Assembly: GCA_029880855.1 (NCBI GenBank)
Contig: JAOUNS010000004.1
Location: 62,001 to 126,000, forward strand
Reading direction: 5' to 3'
Source: Gammaproteobacteria bacterium
GTDB taxonomy: Bacteria > Pseudomonadota > Gammaproteobacteria > UBA6429 > Thiohalophilaceae
Length of the DNA stretch: 64,000 bases
In this document: positions 24,051 through 33,164 of the stretch, piece after piece
Position numbering within the stretch: position 1 is the stretch's first letter
Layout of the letters: every line of letters begins with the position of its first letter
The notes under the pieces: generated by a model
The model's input: the letters and a program-made list of their open reading frames with translations, nothing else
Databases searched by the model: none
Told to the model about the DNA's origin: nothing
Made by a program: the position numbers and the translations under genes

Positions 24051-27000
24051 TCACTCTTCACCCTGTTTTAGCATTTCCAGGGCATTGCCGATGATACTGT
24101 CTTTTTGAGCCGTGCTGAGTTGCAGAGCGTAGCGCGGTTCGATGCTGTCATACAGGTAGTCGTCAATGACATTACAAACACGGTTGCGTGCATCCAGATC
24201 ATTAAAAAAGTTGACCTTCCAGTGTTGCTGCATAACCCGTTCGATAAACACGGCCGTGTCGGTGATCGCCTGTTCCAGCCGGTCATCTTGTTCCGCCGGC
24301 TCACCAAACACCGGTTTGATTGCATGGTACACCGCCAGCGCGCGTTCCTGTTCCAGCGACAGGATATCCTTGTTACTGCCCAGCGCATCGGCCAGTCTGT
24401 CCCGGATCTCCAGCATCTGGTTCAGATATTCGGCTTCGCACAGCCGCCTGTGCCGATAGGCGTCAACCACATTGCTCATCATCGCAGAAAAATCACGCAC
24501 CAGTTTTGGTTGTTGGGAGGTTTCGCGCAACATGATGTGTAATGAGTTGGAAATAAATGCCGCCCTGACCGAGGGGGACTCGTCGTTATACTTGTCCACT
24601 TCTTCACGAATAGTATTGAAATCCTGTTCATTGAAGATATTGACCGGTCTGTTCAATGGTATAATGGTATCAACCCTGATATATGTATTAAGCAATTTTC
24701 TGATCCTCGGTTCGTAGTCGCGTTTATCATCATCCTCGGCAAAGTGCCGTTTCATCTCCGCCTTAAGCCGGTAACAATTTCTCAGTTCATCCTTGTACGC
24801 GGCAAGTTCTGTTACATCTGTTTGGCCGACAAAGTTTGCATTGGACAGCGCCATGGATAGCGTCTTGCCATACGCAAACAAACAGTCATAAAAGTGTTGG
24901 CGTTCAGACTGTTCCGCCGGGAAGGGCGGAGTGTCGTCGGTCGGTTCACCATTTTCGCTGCCCGGCACATGAAACGCTTGCAGACATTTGCGATAGTCCG
25001 CCAGCTTTGCCGTCTCACGACTCATGGGTAACAAGGCATCCTGAATATCCTCCGCATCAAACTCCTCGAACGCGCTGTACATATTCAGCGCCTTGTCCAG
25101 TTCACCGAGGGTACCGACATAATCCACGATAAATCCGAAGTCCTTGTTTTCACAAAGACGATTCACTCTGGCGATGGCCTGTAACAGGGTGTGTTCTTTC
25201 AGTGAGGCACACAGATATAGCACCGTGTTGTGCGGGGCATCGAAACCGGTGAGCAGCTTGCTCACGACGATAAGAATCTCCGGTTCTGCACCATTCTTAA
25301 ACTGGTTGATGATCTGCTTTTCATACTCATCCTTGTTGCCGTATTCCTGCATCATCTGCTGCCAGAAAGAGACCACTGATTCAGCGGGATGGAGGGTTGA
25401 CTCCAGCGGAAATTCCCTTTCATCCGGCGGTGAGATCACCACCCGGGAACTGACCAGACCGATTTCATTTAAATACCGGTGATAGCGAATCGCGGCCTCT
25501 TTACTCGGGGCAACCAGTTGCGCCTTGAAGCCGGTACCCTGCCAGGCAGAGCGGAAATGTTGACTGATATCCAGTGCCCTGGACCAAATCACGGCTTCGG
25601 CCTGATCCAGAGTATGCACGCTGGCGTATCGCTGTTTTAATTGCGCTTTCTCAGTTGCGCTCAGTCCCAGCGTGTAATGCTCAAACCAGTTATCCAGAGC
25701 AGCGGTATCCAGTTCGATTTGGGTATGTCTGCCTTCGTAGAGCAACGGTACGATCGCCCTGTCCTGCACCGCCTGACGGATAGAGTAATGGGGCTCAATG
25801 ACACCACCGAATTTTTCAAAATTGTTTTTCTCTTTTTTCAGCAGCGGAGTACCGGTAAAGCCCAGATAACAGGCATACCTGAACATCTGGCGCATTCGAT
25901 CAGCGAACATGCCGAAGTTACTGCGATGGCTTTCATCCACCAGCATGAAGATATTGGCGGAATCGTCGTGGTAGCGACGAATTTTCATCGCCTTGTCGAA
26001 TTTCTGGATCAGGGTAGTGACAATTCCGGCCTTCAATTCACTGACCAGTTCCAGCAGATGGCGGCCGGAGGTGGCGCGATGCGGTTCCAGACCGCAGGCG
26101 GCCAGGGTGTTGGCCAGTTGTCGATCCAGATCAGTACGATCACTGACCAGCACGATACGCGGTTGAGAGATGTCATGTTGCAACAACAGGTTTCGCACCA
26201 ACATCACCATACTGAGTGTTTTGCCGGAACCCTGAGTATGCCAAACCATACCGCCCTTGCGGCGTCCATCCGGTTCAAACTGACTGATCCGTTGCAAGAT
26301 GGACTTGATGACAAAATATTGCTGGTAACGGGCAATCTTGCGTATCCCGTTTTCAAATACGGTGAACTTGTAACAGAACTCCAGCAGGCGTTCCGGTCGG
26401 CAGAGACTGTCTATGTTGCGGGCGTAAGGTGTCTCAACCACATGCTCGTCCGCGCCTGATTCAGCGTCTGTCAGTTCATGCCATTCACTCCAGAAATCAA
26501 GCGGTGTTCCGGCGGCGGCATAGCGCACCGCTGCCTGACTGACGGTTAACAACATTTGACTGTAGGCAAAAAATCCCGGACAGGCATCGCTTTCCTGATA
26601 GCGCAACAAACGACCGGCGGCCTGCTCAACAGTGTCCGCCGCTGCACATTCGATTACCACAAAGGGGATACCGTTGACAAACAGCACCAGATCCAGCGGG
26701 ATGGTCGTGGTGCTGCCGGCACGCTCCACTTCCACACAACAAGCAACATGGAATCGATTGCGATCCACATGTTGCCAATCCACATAAGCAAGATTAAAGC
26801 TGCGATTGTCCCCTTCAATGGATTGAGTCAGGGCTGTACCCAGTGTCAACAGATCATAGATCGCTTCATTGGTTTTTTGCAGACCATCAAACTTGATCGA
26901 TCCAATCAGATTGATGGCTGCATCGATATTATCCGCTGAAAACGGCAGTACATCGCCCTTGCAGTTAAAGCGATTGATCGTCTGTAATTGTTGACGCAGG

Positions 27001-27170
27001 ATGTCCTCCAGCAGAATATAACCGATTCTGCCGTGCCGTTCCTGTTGCACTTGCTCTGCGGAAAGGTATTCATAACCAGCCTGCTGTAATAAAGAAAGCA
27101 CCTTGTCCCGAATCGGCTGTTTGCCGTCCGGCGAGGTGATCATCCGGTATTGCAGGTTATGTCCGCTCAT
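24051..27170 (-). CDS. hsdR: Type I restriction enzyme R subunit, nuclease motif altered
   Basis: A 1039-residue HsdR. The order is nuclease domain (about 1-250), two RecA-like helicase domains with P-loop TQGSGKTLSM and DEAD-box VDESHRSNFG, then a helical C-terminal part for complex assembly. In functional HsdR the nuclease motif is D-x13-ExK; here Asp160 and Glu174 are present but the Lys position is Ala176 (IECA instead of IECK). The glutamine-tyrosine motif downstream (EQAAGRLLRYQ) is retained. The start overlaps hsdS by four bases (ATGA). Translocation may remain while DNA cutting is predicted to be lost. Confidence 0.95.
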   Translation of the reverse strand: MSGHNLQYRMITSPDGKQPIRDKVLSLLQQAGYEYLSAEQVQQERHGRIGYILLEDILRQQLQTINRFNCKGDVLPFSADNIDAAINLIGSIKFDGLQKTNEAIYDLLTLGTALTQSIEGDNRSFNLAYVDWQHVDRNRFHVACCVEVERAGSTTTIPLDLVLFVNGIPFVVIECAAADTVEQAAGRLLRYQESDACPGFFAYSQMLLTVSQAAVRYAAAGTPLDFWSEWHELTDAESGADEHVVETPYARNIDSLCRPERLLEFCYKFTVFENGIRKIARYQQYFVIKSILQRISQFEPDGRRKGGMVWHTQGSGKTLSMVMLVRNLLLQHDISQPRIVLVSDRTDLDRQLANTLAACGLEPHRATSGRHLLELVSELKAGIVTTLIQKFDKAMKIRRYHDDSANIFMLVDESHRSNFGMFADRMRQMFRYACYLGFTGTPLLKKEKNNFEKFGGVIEPHYSIRQAVQDRAIVPLLYEGRHTQIELDTAALDNWFEHYTLGLSATEKAQLKQRYASVHTLDQAEAVIWSRALDISQHFRSAWQGTGFKAQLVAPSKEAAIRYHRYLNEIGLVSSRVVISPPDEREFPLESTLHPAESVVSFWQQMMQEYGNKDEYEKQIINQFKNGAEPEILIVVSKLLTGFDAPHNTVLYLCASLKEHTLLQAIARVNRLCENKDFGFIVDYVGTLGELDKALNMYSAFEEFDAEDIQDALLPMSRETAKLADYRKCLQAFHVPGSENGEPTDDTPPFPAEQSERQHFYDCLFAYGKTLSMALSNANFVGQTDVTELAAYKDELRNCYRLKAEMKRHFAEDDDKRDYEPRIRKLLNTYIRVDTIIPLNRPVNIFNEQDFNTIREEVDKYNDESPSVRAAFISNSLHIMLRETSQQPKLVRDFSAMMSNVVDAYRHRRLCEAEYLNQMLEIRDRLADALGSNKDILSLEQERALAVYHAIKPVFGEPAEQDDRLEQAITDTAVFIERVMQQHWKVNFFNDLDARNRVCNVIDDYLYDSIEPRYALQLSTAQKDSIIGNALEMLKQGEE

Positions 27171-28414
27171 GTCAATGATTCATTATGCTTTCCACTGCGC
27201 CAGTCACCAGCCAGAAGTTTGCGGCACAGACCGCGTTTCTGTTTGCGCAGTTGTCTGACCTGTTTCTGCAACAATCTGATTTCTTTTTGCGCCAGCTCCA
27301 GCGTGTTATTAATCTTCTCCTGCTCCGACAGCGGCGGCAAGGGGATGGGGATATGTGCAAAGGCATTCCAGCGCAGACTGCCGCGCCGATCCACCGAGGC
27401 GCTGGTATTGATTTCGAAGATATGTCGATAGAGGCCGGTTTTCAGAACCTTGTAAAGATAACCGTTGTTGATTTTCTGACTGGTTTCAAACACGGTATAC
27501 ATGGGACTGACCAGGCCTTCCGGATAGAGGTCCTGATAACCAATTGAACCTTCCTCAATATGATTGGTGGCATAGGCAAATTGATCCTGCTTCACCACCT
27601 TGTAGGCGGTGGTATCCTTGCTGAATATCTGTTTGTCAAAATATTGCAGTGAATCGACCAGACCGTCATATTTTGTACAGGAGAGTACCGGCAGTTCTTC
27701 ACCGGCACGATTGGTGACCTTCACTTCTTTGGCCAACATACCGATACGGGCAATTTGCCAGTGATCAGGTACGGAATACCAGCGTGTCGCCTTCTCGCCG
27801 CTGCGCAACATGTTCTGGCCGAACAACAGAATACTCGACAAGCGCAGCAGATATTTCTTTTTGCAGGCAATGAGTCGACCGGTCTTTGTCATGGCGCGGT
27901 CCCAGGTATCGAGTATCCCGGCGATCTGCTGTTGCACAGACAAGGGCGGCACCGGCACTTCAACCGCACCGATCTTGTCCGGTGAGGTGTGTTTAACCTT
28001 GGAACCGGTGGCCGAGACAGCAATGGCGCGCCGGATATCTGCCGAATTAAACAGGTGATAGAGATAGCGCTTGTGCAGTTGTCCGGTGTCTTTGATCAAG
28101 ACCCGGCCAAGTCGCTGGTTGTGCAGATAACGATCATCCGCATCAATGAAAATGGCGCTGCCCAACAGGCCGGGTGACTGTTCTGTCATGGCAACCATGA
28201 GGTCACCCTTGTGCAGAATGAAGTCACCCTGTATCTCACCGGTATAGAATTTCTGTTTGCCGTTCAGCCAGCGAAAACCGCCCTCTTCCCGGAAGTTACC
28301 CGGTGTCAGCAGGACATAGTCTCCGGCGTTAGTATATCCTTCGCTCTTGAAGGCATGACCATGTTTGATCTCGATAAGCCGGGACAGCGGCAGAACATCC
28401 CATTGCCTGCTCAA
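27167..28414 (-). CDS. hsdS: Type I restriction-modification specificity subunit
   Basis: A 415-residue HsdS with two target recognition domains and two conserved helical spacers. Half one ends VPVPPLSVQQQIAGILDTWD and half two ends IPLPPLSEQEKINNTLELAQ, the typical repeat of the helical regions. The two TRDs differ, so a bipartite asymmetric target is expected; the sequence cannot be predicted. The gene overlaps hsdM and hsdR by four bases on each side, giving a tightly coupled operon hsdM-hsdS-hsdR. Confidence 0.94.
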   Translation of the reverse strand: MSRQWDVLPLSRLIEIKHGHAFKSEGYTNAGDYVLLTPGNFREEGGFRWLNGKQKFYTGEIQGDFILHKGDLMVAMTEQSPGLLGSAIFIDADDRYLHNQRLGRVLIKDTGQLHKRYLYHLFNSADIRRAIAVSATGSKVKHTSPDKIGAVEVPVPPLSVQQQIAGILDTWDRAMTKTGRLIACKKKYLLRLSSILLFGQNMLRSGEKATRWYSVPDHWQIARIGMLAKEVKVTNRAGEELPVLSCTKYDGLVDSLQYFDKQIFSKDTTAYKVVKQDQFAYATNHIEEGSIGYQDLYPEGLVSPMYTVFETSQKINNGYLYKVLKTGLYRHIFEINTSASVDRRGSLRWNAFAHIPIPLPPLSEQEKINNTLELAQKEIRLLQKQVRQLRKQKRGLCRKLLAGDWRSGKHNESLT

Positions 28415-29973
28415 TCGTGGATCTCCCGCAGGAGTTTTTCCATATCGCGTCTTACTTCGCGCAACTCTTTCTCCAGTTCATCGATGTCATTTTGCACCGC
28501 CATGATATCGATCTCTTCTTCCGCCTCATAGGTATCGACATACCTTGGTATATTCAGATTAAAATCATTCCCCGCCACTTCTTCCAGTGACGCCAGATGG
28601 GAAAATTTCTCAACAAATTTGCGGTCGCGATAGGTGGTCACTATGCGTGTGATATGGTCTTCACTCAGCGTATTCTGATTCTTGCTGGCAATGAAGTCGT
28701 GGCTGGCGTCGATAAAAAGAATATCGGTGTTCTTTTCCTTAACCCCGCCCTTTTCCCTGCTGCGATCAAAGATCAGGATGGCAACCGGAATTGAGGTGCT
28801 GGGGAACAGATTGGTGGGCAATCCGATCACCGCATCAAGCAGGTTTTCCTCAATCATTTTCTGTCTGATACGACCTTCGGCTGTGCCACGGAACAACACA
28901 CCATGAGGCACCACAACCGCCACCCGACCTTGTTTGGCCCGGGCAACTTCCACCATGTGTGAAATAAAGGCCCAGTCACCCTTGCCTTTGGGCGGGATGC
29001 CCCGCCAGAAACGATTATACCGATCAGTCTCCGCTTCCTTGGCGCCCCATTTGTCCAGTGAGAATGGCGGATTGGCCACGACGGTATCAAACTGCATGAG
29101 GCGATCATTTTCCACCAGGGCCGGACTGGTCAGGGTGTTGCACCAGCGGATTTGTGCGCCATCGAAACCATGAATGAACATGTTCATTTTGGCCAATGCC
29201 CAGGTCGACCCATTGACCTCCATCCCAAACAGGGCAAAATCGTTGCTGCCCACTTCTCTGGCCGCTTCTATCAGCAGGCCGGCCGATCCGCAAGATGGAT
29301 CACAGATCCGGTAGCCCGGTTTCGGACCGGCCAGTTTTGCCACCAACTCCGAGACGCAGTGCGGGGTATAAAATTCCCCGGCCTTTTTTCCGGCGTCCGA
29401 GGCAAAGCGCTCAATTAAATAGATGTAGGTGTTGCCTATCACATCTTCCGAGACACGATTTGGATTCATGTCCAATTGGGGTTTGTGGAAATCTTCCAGC
29501 AAGTGTTTCAGGCGGCGATTTCGGTCCTTGGCCTTGCCGAGGTTAACTTCACTGTTAAAGTCAATGTTTCTGAAAACGCCGCCATCTTCGTCACGCAACT
29601 TGCCCTTGTTGGCGGTTTCAATTGCATCCAGCGCGGCATTGATCAACTCTCCGATATTGGCGGCACTGCGGCGTTCGTACAAACTGCTGTAGGTAGCGGG
29701 AAAGCGGTCGATTTCCTGGCCGGTATTGTTCCGCATGATCACATCGGGCATGACGAATCTTTCCCGCGCCAGCTTGCGCAGGATCCTTTCCTCGTTATCG
29801 CCGTATTGGGTTCGATAGTCGTCATAGTGTGCCTGCCATACATCAGAGATGTATTTTAAAAACAACATGACCAGGATGTAGTCTTTGTACTGTGCCGGAT
29901 CGACGACACCCCGGAAGGTGTCGCACGCTGCCCAGGCTGCGCTGTTGATATCTTTTTGCTCGATTTTGCCCAT
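28411..29973 (-). CDS. hsdM: Type I restriction-modification DNA methyltransferase subunit
   Basis: A 520-residue N6-adenine methyltransferase. The HsdM N-terminal helical domain (ending near residue 150) precedes a SAM-binding domain: DPSCGSAGLLIEA is motif I and NPPFSLDKWG is catalytic motif IV. The tail DELEKELREVRRDMEKLL is a coiled coil that contacts HsdS. I prefer the ATG at 29973 (MGKIEQ) over 29991 because GAGAG precedes it. It is the first gene of the hsdM-hsdS-hsdR cluster on the minus strand; two or three small genes lie upstream in the same direction. Confidence 0.95.
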   Translation of the reverse strand: MGKIEQKDINSAAWAACDTFRGVVDPAQYKDYILVMLFLKYISDVWQAHYDDYRTQYGDNEERILRKLARERFVMPDVIMRNNTGQEIDRFPATYSSLYERRSAANIGELINAALDAIETANKGKLRDEDGGVFRNIDFNSEVNLGKAKDRNRRLKHLLEDFHKPQLDMNPNRVSEDVIGNTYIYLIERFASDAGKKAGEFYTPHCVSELVAKLAGPKPGYRICDPSCGSAGLLIEAAREVGSNDFALFGMEVNGSTWALAKMNMFIHGFDGAQIRWCNTLTSPALVENDRLMQFDTVVANPPFSLDKWGAKEAETDRYNRFWRGIPPKGKGDWAFISHMVEVARAKQGRVAVVVPHGVLFRGTAEGRIRQKMIEENLLDAVIGLPTNLFPSTSIPVAILIFDRSREKGGVKEKNTDILFIDASHDFIASKNQNTLSEDHITRIVTTYRDRKFVEKFSHLASLEEVAGNDFNLNIPRYVDTYEAEEEIDIMAVQNDIDELEKELREVRRDMEKLLREIHD

Positions 29974-30244
29974 CAATTTCACTCTCGCCATTGACTATTT
30001 TGACGCAATTCCTGGTCGCTATGTTAAACGCAATCCAGCAGACAGCCCATAATATACCTGAAAATACCCCGGCTCCGATGACGACGAACCACTCTGCCGC
30101 CCGAAACGTGGTATGGGGGTTACTAATGTAATGCAACAAATCCGAGGCCGGTGGATAAATTTCAACCGATATAAAAAATAATAAATAGCCGGCCAGTAAC
30201 AGTAACAGGAAATTCATCAAAAAATGGTTTGCAAATCGGGTCAT
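29843..30244 (-). CDS. Small membrane protein whose 3' end runs into hsdM
   Basis: AAAGGCGG lies nine bases upstream of the ATG at 30244, so translation is plausible. The first 90 residues encode two hydrophobic helices (NFLLLLLAGYLLFFISV and WFVVIGAGVFSGILWAVCW). From about residue 90 the frame overlaps the start of hsdM for 130 bp, where composition becomes arginine-rich and unlike a membrane protein. Either a short real gene has lost its stop by frameshift or the overlap is tolerated. No known family recognised. Confidence 0.4.
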   Translation of the reverse strand: MTRFANHFLMNFLLLLLAGYLLFFISVEIYPPASDLLHYISNPHTTFRAAEWFVVIGAGVFSGILWAVCWIAFNIATRNCVKIVNGESEIDGQNRAKRYQQRSLGSVRHLPGCRRSGTVQRLHPGHVVFKIHL

Positions 30245-30335
30245 TTTCATCCGCCTTTATTGTTTTGCTCCCAAACGGGTGTGGGTGTCTTGGGAACCGG
30301 CCTGAAATGGCGGGTTCCGGCAGTGGGCGACATGT

Positions 30336-30683
30336 TCAGTCCTCATCCCCGGCCAATGGGTTCAACTCCCGCTCACGACGCTTGCCGCCACAGGGCGGTT
30401 GATAGATTTTCCGCAGTTCCTGTTCTATTTCCTCACGCAACATCTCTTCACAATAAAGTACGGCCGCCACCATCGTTCTATAACCCTGGCTGCTCCAGCA
30501 AATATCCAGCCCATGATTCTGGACCCTGTCCCTGACATCGCCTGAGGAACCGATATCCACCGGGGTCCAGTCATTGCCCGGTGCATTTTTCCCGAGGATG
30601 ACAAACACCCCGGAACGGTTAAACAAACTGTTTGTGTCAAAAAAAGGCCCTTCAAAGTTGTAGTCTCCGATGGTAATCGACAT
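30336..30683 (-). CDS. GIY-YIG-like small protein
   Basis: A 115-residue protein; GGAG is eight bases upstream of the ATG at 30683. Residues 20-70 follow the GIY-YIG layout: GVFVILGKN for the first strand motif, then VDIGSSGDVRDRVQNH, which resembles the family segment D(V/I)G-S-x2-R-x2-H. The usual second Tyr-Ile-Gly strand is replaced by VDIGSS, and the catalytic Arg is plausible at RDRV. A C-terminal helix (REEIEQELRKIYQPP) carries a likely catalytic-position Glu. It lies inside the type I restriction locus, so a nuclease helper role is possible, but activity is uncertain. Confidence 0.6.
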   Translation of the reverse strand: MSITIGDYNFEGPFFDTNSLFNRSGVFVILGKNAPGNDWTPVDIGSSGDVRDRVQNHGLDICWSSQGYRTMVAAVLYCEEMLREEIEQELRKIYQPPCGGKRRERELNPLAGDED

Positions 30684-30772
30684 AATTTACTCTCCAATGA
30701 GTTTCAGCGTTTGTTGAGACTCCGCCTGGACGGTGTTGCCGCATCGTCCAGGCACCTCTTGATACCGGGCAT

Positions 30773-31354
30773 TTACCCGGACTCATCTGATGCCATTTGC
30801 ATCAAAACTCCGTGAATGTAACGTTCCCGCTTGTCCGCCAACATGTGGCGGAGCCGATGTTCACGTCTGGCCAAGGTGGCCAGATCGATGATTTTTTGCT
30901 GGGTGGACAGCGGCGGCAGCAGGATCGGCATCTCTTCCAGCACATGCTTGCTGATTTTCTTCTGTGCCGTCCCTTCCAGATGGCTGGCCAGATAGGCCTG
31001 CGCCACGGGCTGGTTGAGATACCAGACCAGATATTCAGGCAACAGGTTGTCCGCTGTGATCCGGATCCGCAGCAGGGGCGCCGCCAGCGTGGCCAGGCCG
31101 ATGTCCTGATCCACAAAGGCCGCCGTGTTGGTGACTCCCCGTGAGCGAAAGATGATGTCGCCCTCCTGCAGTTGATGGTGATCACTCACTGAATCCAGGC
31201 TGATGTGGACCAGGGTCAGGGCGTTGACGGTATTCTCCGCCGTCAGGTCTCGCATTTGCACGACCCGCACCTGTCCATCCTTGTCCCGCTCCAGCCTGCT
31301 GCGAAAGGTCTGACCCATTGACACAGAAGCTATCGCACCCAGTTTTGATTTCAT
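30773..31354 (-). CDS. Half-size HsdS-like specificity protein (one target-recognition domain)
   Basis: A 193-residue protein equivalent to one half of an HsdS: a single TRD (SMGQTFRSRLERDKDG through IRITADNLLPEYLV) and one helical spacer with LEEMPILLPPLSTQQKI and REHRLRHMLADKRERY. Full-length hsdS is 3 kb downstream in the same direction. The half could dimerise to form a second specificity, or combine with HsdM. No good ribosome binding site precedes the ATG at 31354 (poly-A only), so expression may be low. Confidence 0.75.
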   Translation of the reverse strand: MKSKLGAIASVSMGQTFRSRLERDKDGQVRVVQMRDLTAENTVNALTLVHISLDSVSDHHQLQEGDIIFRSRGVTNTAAFVDQDIGLATLAAPLLRIRITADNLLPEYLVWYLNQPVAQAYLASHLEGTAQKKISKHVLEEMPILLPPLSTQQKIIDLATLARREHRLRHMLADKRERYIHGVLMQMASDESG

Positions 31355-31361
31355 TTTTTTA

Positions 31362-31447
31362 TACAGAAACGTTGTTGTAGTTTTACCTGAGTCTAAACGC
31401 GGCAGAGACCAAGATCAACAAAATATTTTACAGAAACGCCGTTTCTG
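31362..31447. repeat. Repeated CGTTTCTGTA element with a palindrome upstream of the restriction locus
   Basis: CAGAAACG-C-CGTTTCTG (31431-31447) is a near-perfect palindrome with 8-base arms. A second TACAGAAACG occurs at 31362-31371, just before the half-HsdS start; it is an exact repeat of the left arm context. Such paired sites suit control by a small repressor, but no regulator gene is visible nearby. Confidence 0.4.
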
Positions 31448-31460
31448 CGCATGTCTTGCT

Positions 31461-31487
31461 AAAAATAAACCGGCCATAGGCCGGTTT
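31461..31487 (-). terminator. Rho-independent terminator after htpX
   Basis: The minus strand reads AAACCGGCC-TAT-GGCCGGTTT followed by ATTTTT: a perfect 9-base arm hairpin plus T-tract. It lies 14 bases past the htpX stop and insulates htpX from the restriction locus. Confidence 0.85.
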
Positions 31488-31500
31488 TACCGATTTCGTG

Positions 31501-32382
31501 TCAGGTGTGCCCCTGTTGCAAGGCGGCAATGCGCTCTTCCAGTGGCGGGTGGGTCATGAACAGACGGGCCAGCCCCGCGCCGCCGGCGATGCCAAAGGCC
31601 GCCATCTGGTCCGGCAAGTGCGGTAATTCGGCGGTCAGCTTCAGGCGTTGCAGGGCGGCGATCATTTTCTGGCGGCCGGCCAGCTTCGCCCCCCCCTCAT
31701 CCGCACGAAACTCCCGCTGCCGGCTGTACCACATGACGATCACGGAGGCCAATATCCCCAGCACCAGTTCTGCCACGATAGTCGAAATCCAGAAGGCCGG
31801 GCCGTGGCCCCGTTCGTTTTTAAAGACGACACGATCCACCAGATGACCAATCACTCGGGAGAGGAAAATGACAAAGGTATTCACCACCCCCTGAATCAAC
31901 GCCATGGTAATCATGTCACCGTTTGCGATATGGCTCACTTCATGGCCCAGTACCGCTTCGGCTTCACCCTGACTCATGTTGTTCAGCAGTCCGGTGCTCA
32001 CCGCCACCAGTGCGTTGTTCCGGCTGGGGCCGGTGGCAAAGGCATTGATATCCGGCGCATCGTAGATCGCCACTTCCGGCATGGCGATCCCGGCTTGTTC
32101 AGCCTGCCGCCGCACGGTTTCCAGCAGCCAGCCTTCCATTGCCCCCTCGGGATAGCGAATCACCTTTGCGCCTGTCATGTGCACCGCCGTCCACTTGGAT
32201 ATCAACAGTGAGATGATCGAACCGGCAAAACCAAACACGGCGGCAAAGATCAACAACGCTTCCATGTTGAGTCCGCTGCCCTGGGCGGCAAACATACTGT
32301 CCACCCCCAGCAGGCGCAGGGTGATGTTCAAGACAAATACGACTGCCAGGTTGGTAAGAATAAAGAAAAATATTCGTTTCAT
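31501..32382 (-). CDS. htpX: Membrane zinc protease HtpX
   Basis: HtpX is a stress-induced inner-membrane M48 metalloprotease that degrades misfolded membrane proteins. The 293-residue protein, start at 32382 with GGAG nine bases upstream, has two N-terminal transmembrane segments (4-24, 45-65), the zinc motif HEVSH at 147-151, two further hydrophobic segments and a later [12 protein letters not shown] supplying the third zinc ligand. A longer start at 32511 is unlikely because it overlaps the upstream gene. It starts 25 bp after an uncharacterised gene, and the two may share a transcript. Confidence 0.96.
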   Translation of the reverse strand: MKRIFFFILTNLAVVFVLNITLRLLGVDSMFAAQGSGLNMEALLIFAAVFGFAGSIISLLISKWTAVHMTGAKVIRYPEGAMEGWLLETVRRQAEQAGIAMPEVAIYDAPDINAFATGPSRNNALVAVSTGLLNNMSQGEAEAVLGHEVSHIANGDMITMALIQGVVNTFVIFLSRVIGHLVDRVVFKNERGHGPAFWISTIVAELVLGILASVIVMWYSRQREFRADEGGAKLAGRQKMIAALQRLKLTAELPHLPDQMAAFGIAGGAGLARLFMTHPPLEERIAALQQGHT

Positions 32383-32407
32383 CGCATTGCTCCGATTTAA
32401 TGGCGAC

Positions 32408-33076
32408 CTATTCCGCAGACAGGTTATCTTCCAAAAACCGCTTGTAATTTTCCGCACTGACGATCTGCGTACCGTCACAGTTAAATTGCATCCGCACAAT
32501 ACTCTGTACAATAGAGATCGTGATGTTACGGATATAATATGTGGGCATTTCGCGCAGGGTTTTCAAGGTCGAGAGCACATTCATCACCTCGTCCTGTTCC
32601 ATCGGCTCCCAGGCCGCACTGCGCCGCGCCATGATATTGCGCCAGTAGGTCGGCAAGCGCTGGTAGATCGGGTTGTTGCGCAGGTGATTATAGATATCGC
32701 GCATCAACTGGATCTTTTCCTCGTAGGTAACCTCCGGGAACTGGCGTTCGATATAGCTGTGGTCGATCATCTTGCTGACAGAATGTACTTCTTCACGCAG
32801 GGGATCAAAAATCGAGGTCGTGCGGATCTCACCATTATTAAAACCAATAAACAGTTTGTAGGTACTGCGATTGAGCATCAACTCCTGCAAGATGGGCATG
32901 AGGGTGTCGATGTTCTCATCCACCTCACTCTTGTACCGTTTGCGGTCAAAGGTGGTTTCGCGCAGGGAGGGGTCGCCCCGGATTCCAACCAGCAGACTGT
33001 TGGAGTTCAGGCCGGAGGCGCTGACGATGCTTTCCTTTAGCACCAGTTCTTCAAAATCATTTTCCGTATCGTTCAT
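32408..33076 (-). CDS. Conserved protein sharing a C-terminal domain with the PDC-sensor protein
   Basis: A 222-residue cytoplasmic protein without a recognised family. The C-terminal segment, [34 protein letters not shown], matches the end of the PDC-sensor protein at 6784-7728 (VLEHMKSLRL, FSCDGSHYISVEEF): same order, the CDG core and the Ser-x-Glu end. The first 150 residues (for example [36 protein letters not shown]) are not alike. It sits 25 bp before htpX. A role in sensing or binding is possible, but nothing establishes it. Confidence 0.65.
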   Translation of the reverse strand: MNDTENDFEELVLKESIVSASGLNSNSLLVGIRGDPSLRETTFDRKRYKSEVDENIDTLMPILQELMLNRSTYKLFIGFNNGEIRTTSIFDPLREEVHSVSKMIDHSYIERQFPEVTYEEKIQLMRDIYNHLRNNPIYQRLPTYWRNIMARRSAAWEPMEQDEVMNVLSTLKTLREMPTYYIRNITISIVQSIVRMQFNCDGTQIVSAENYKRFLEDNLSAE

Positions 33077-33164
33077 ATCCGTATCGTCTTGTTGATTATT
33101 CTTTGGCAACTTTTCGAATTATATGCTGCTTTTGTTACTCTTGTGCGGTCGAAGTCCGCAAATC

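Noticed and set aside
24051-31354. Restriction locus as a BREX or DISARM system
   Set aside because: None of the phosphatase, AAA or PglZ components is present; hsdM, hsdS and hsdR are of ordinary type I length.
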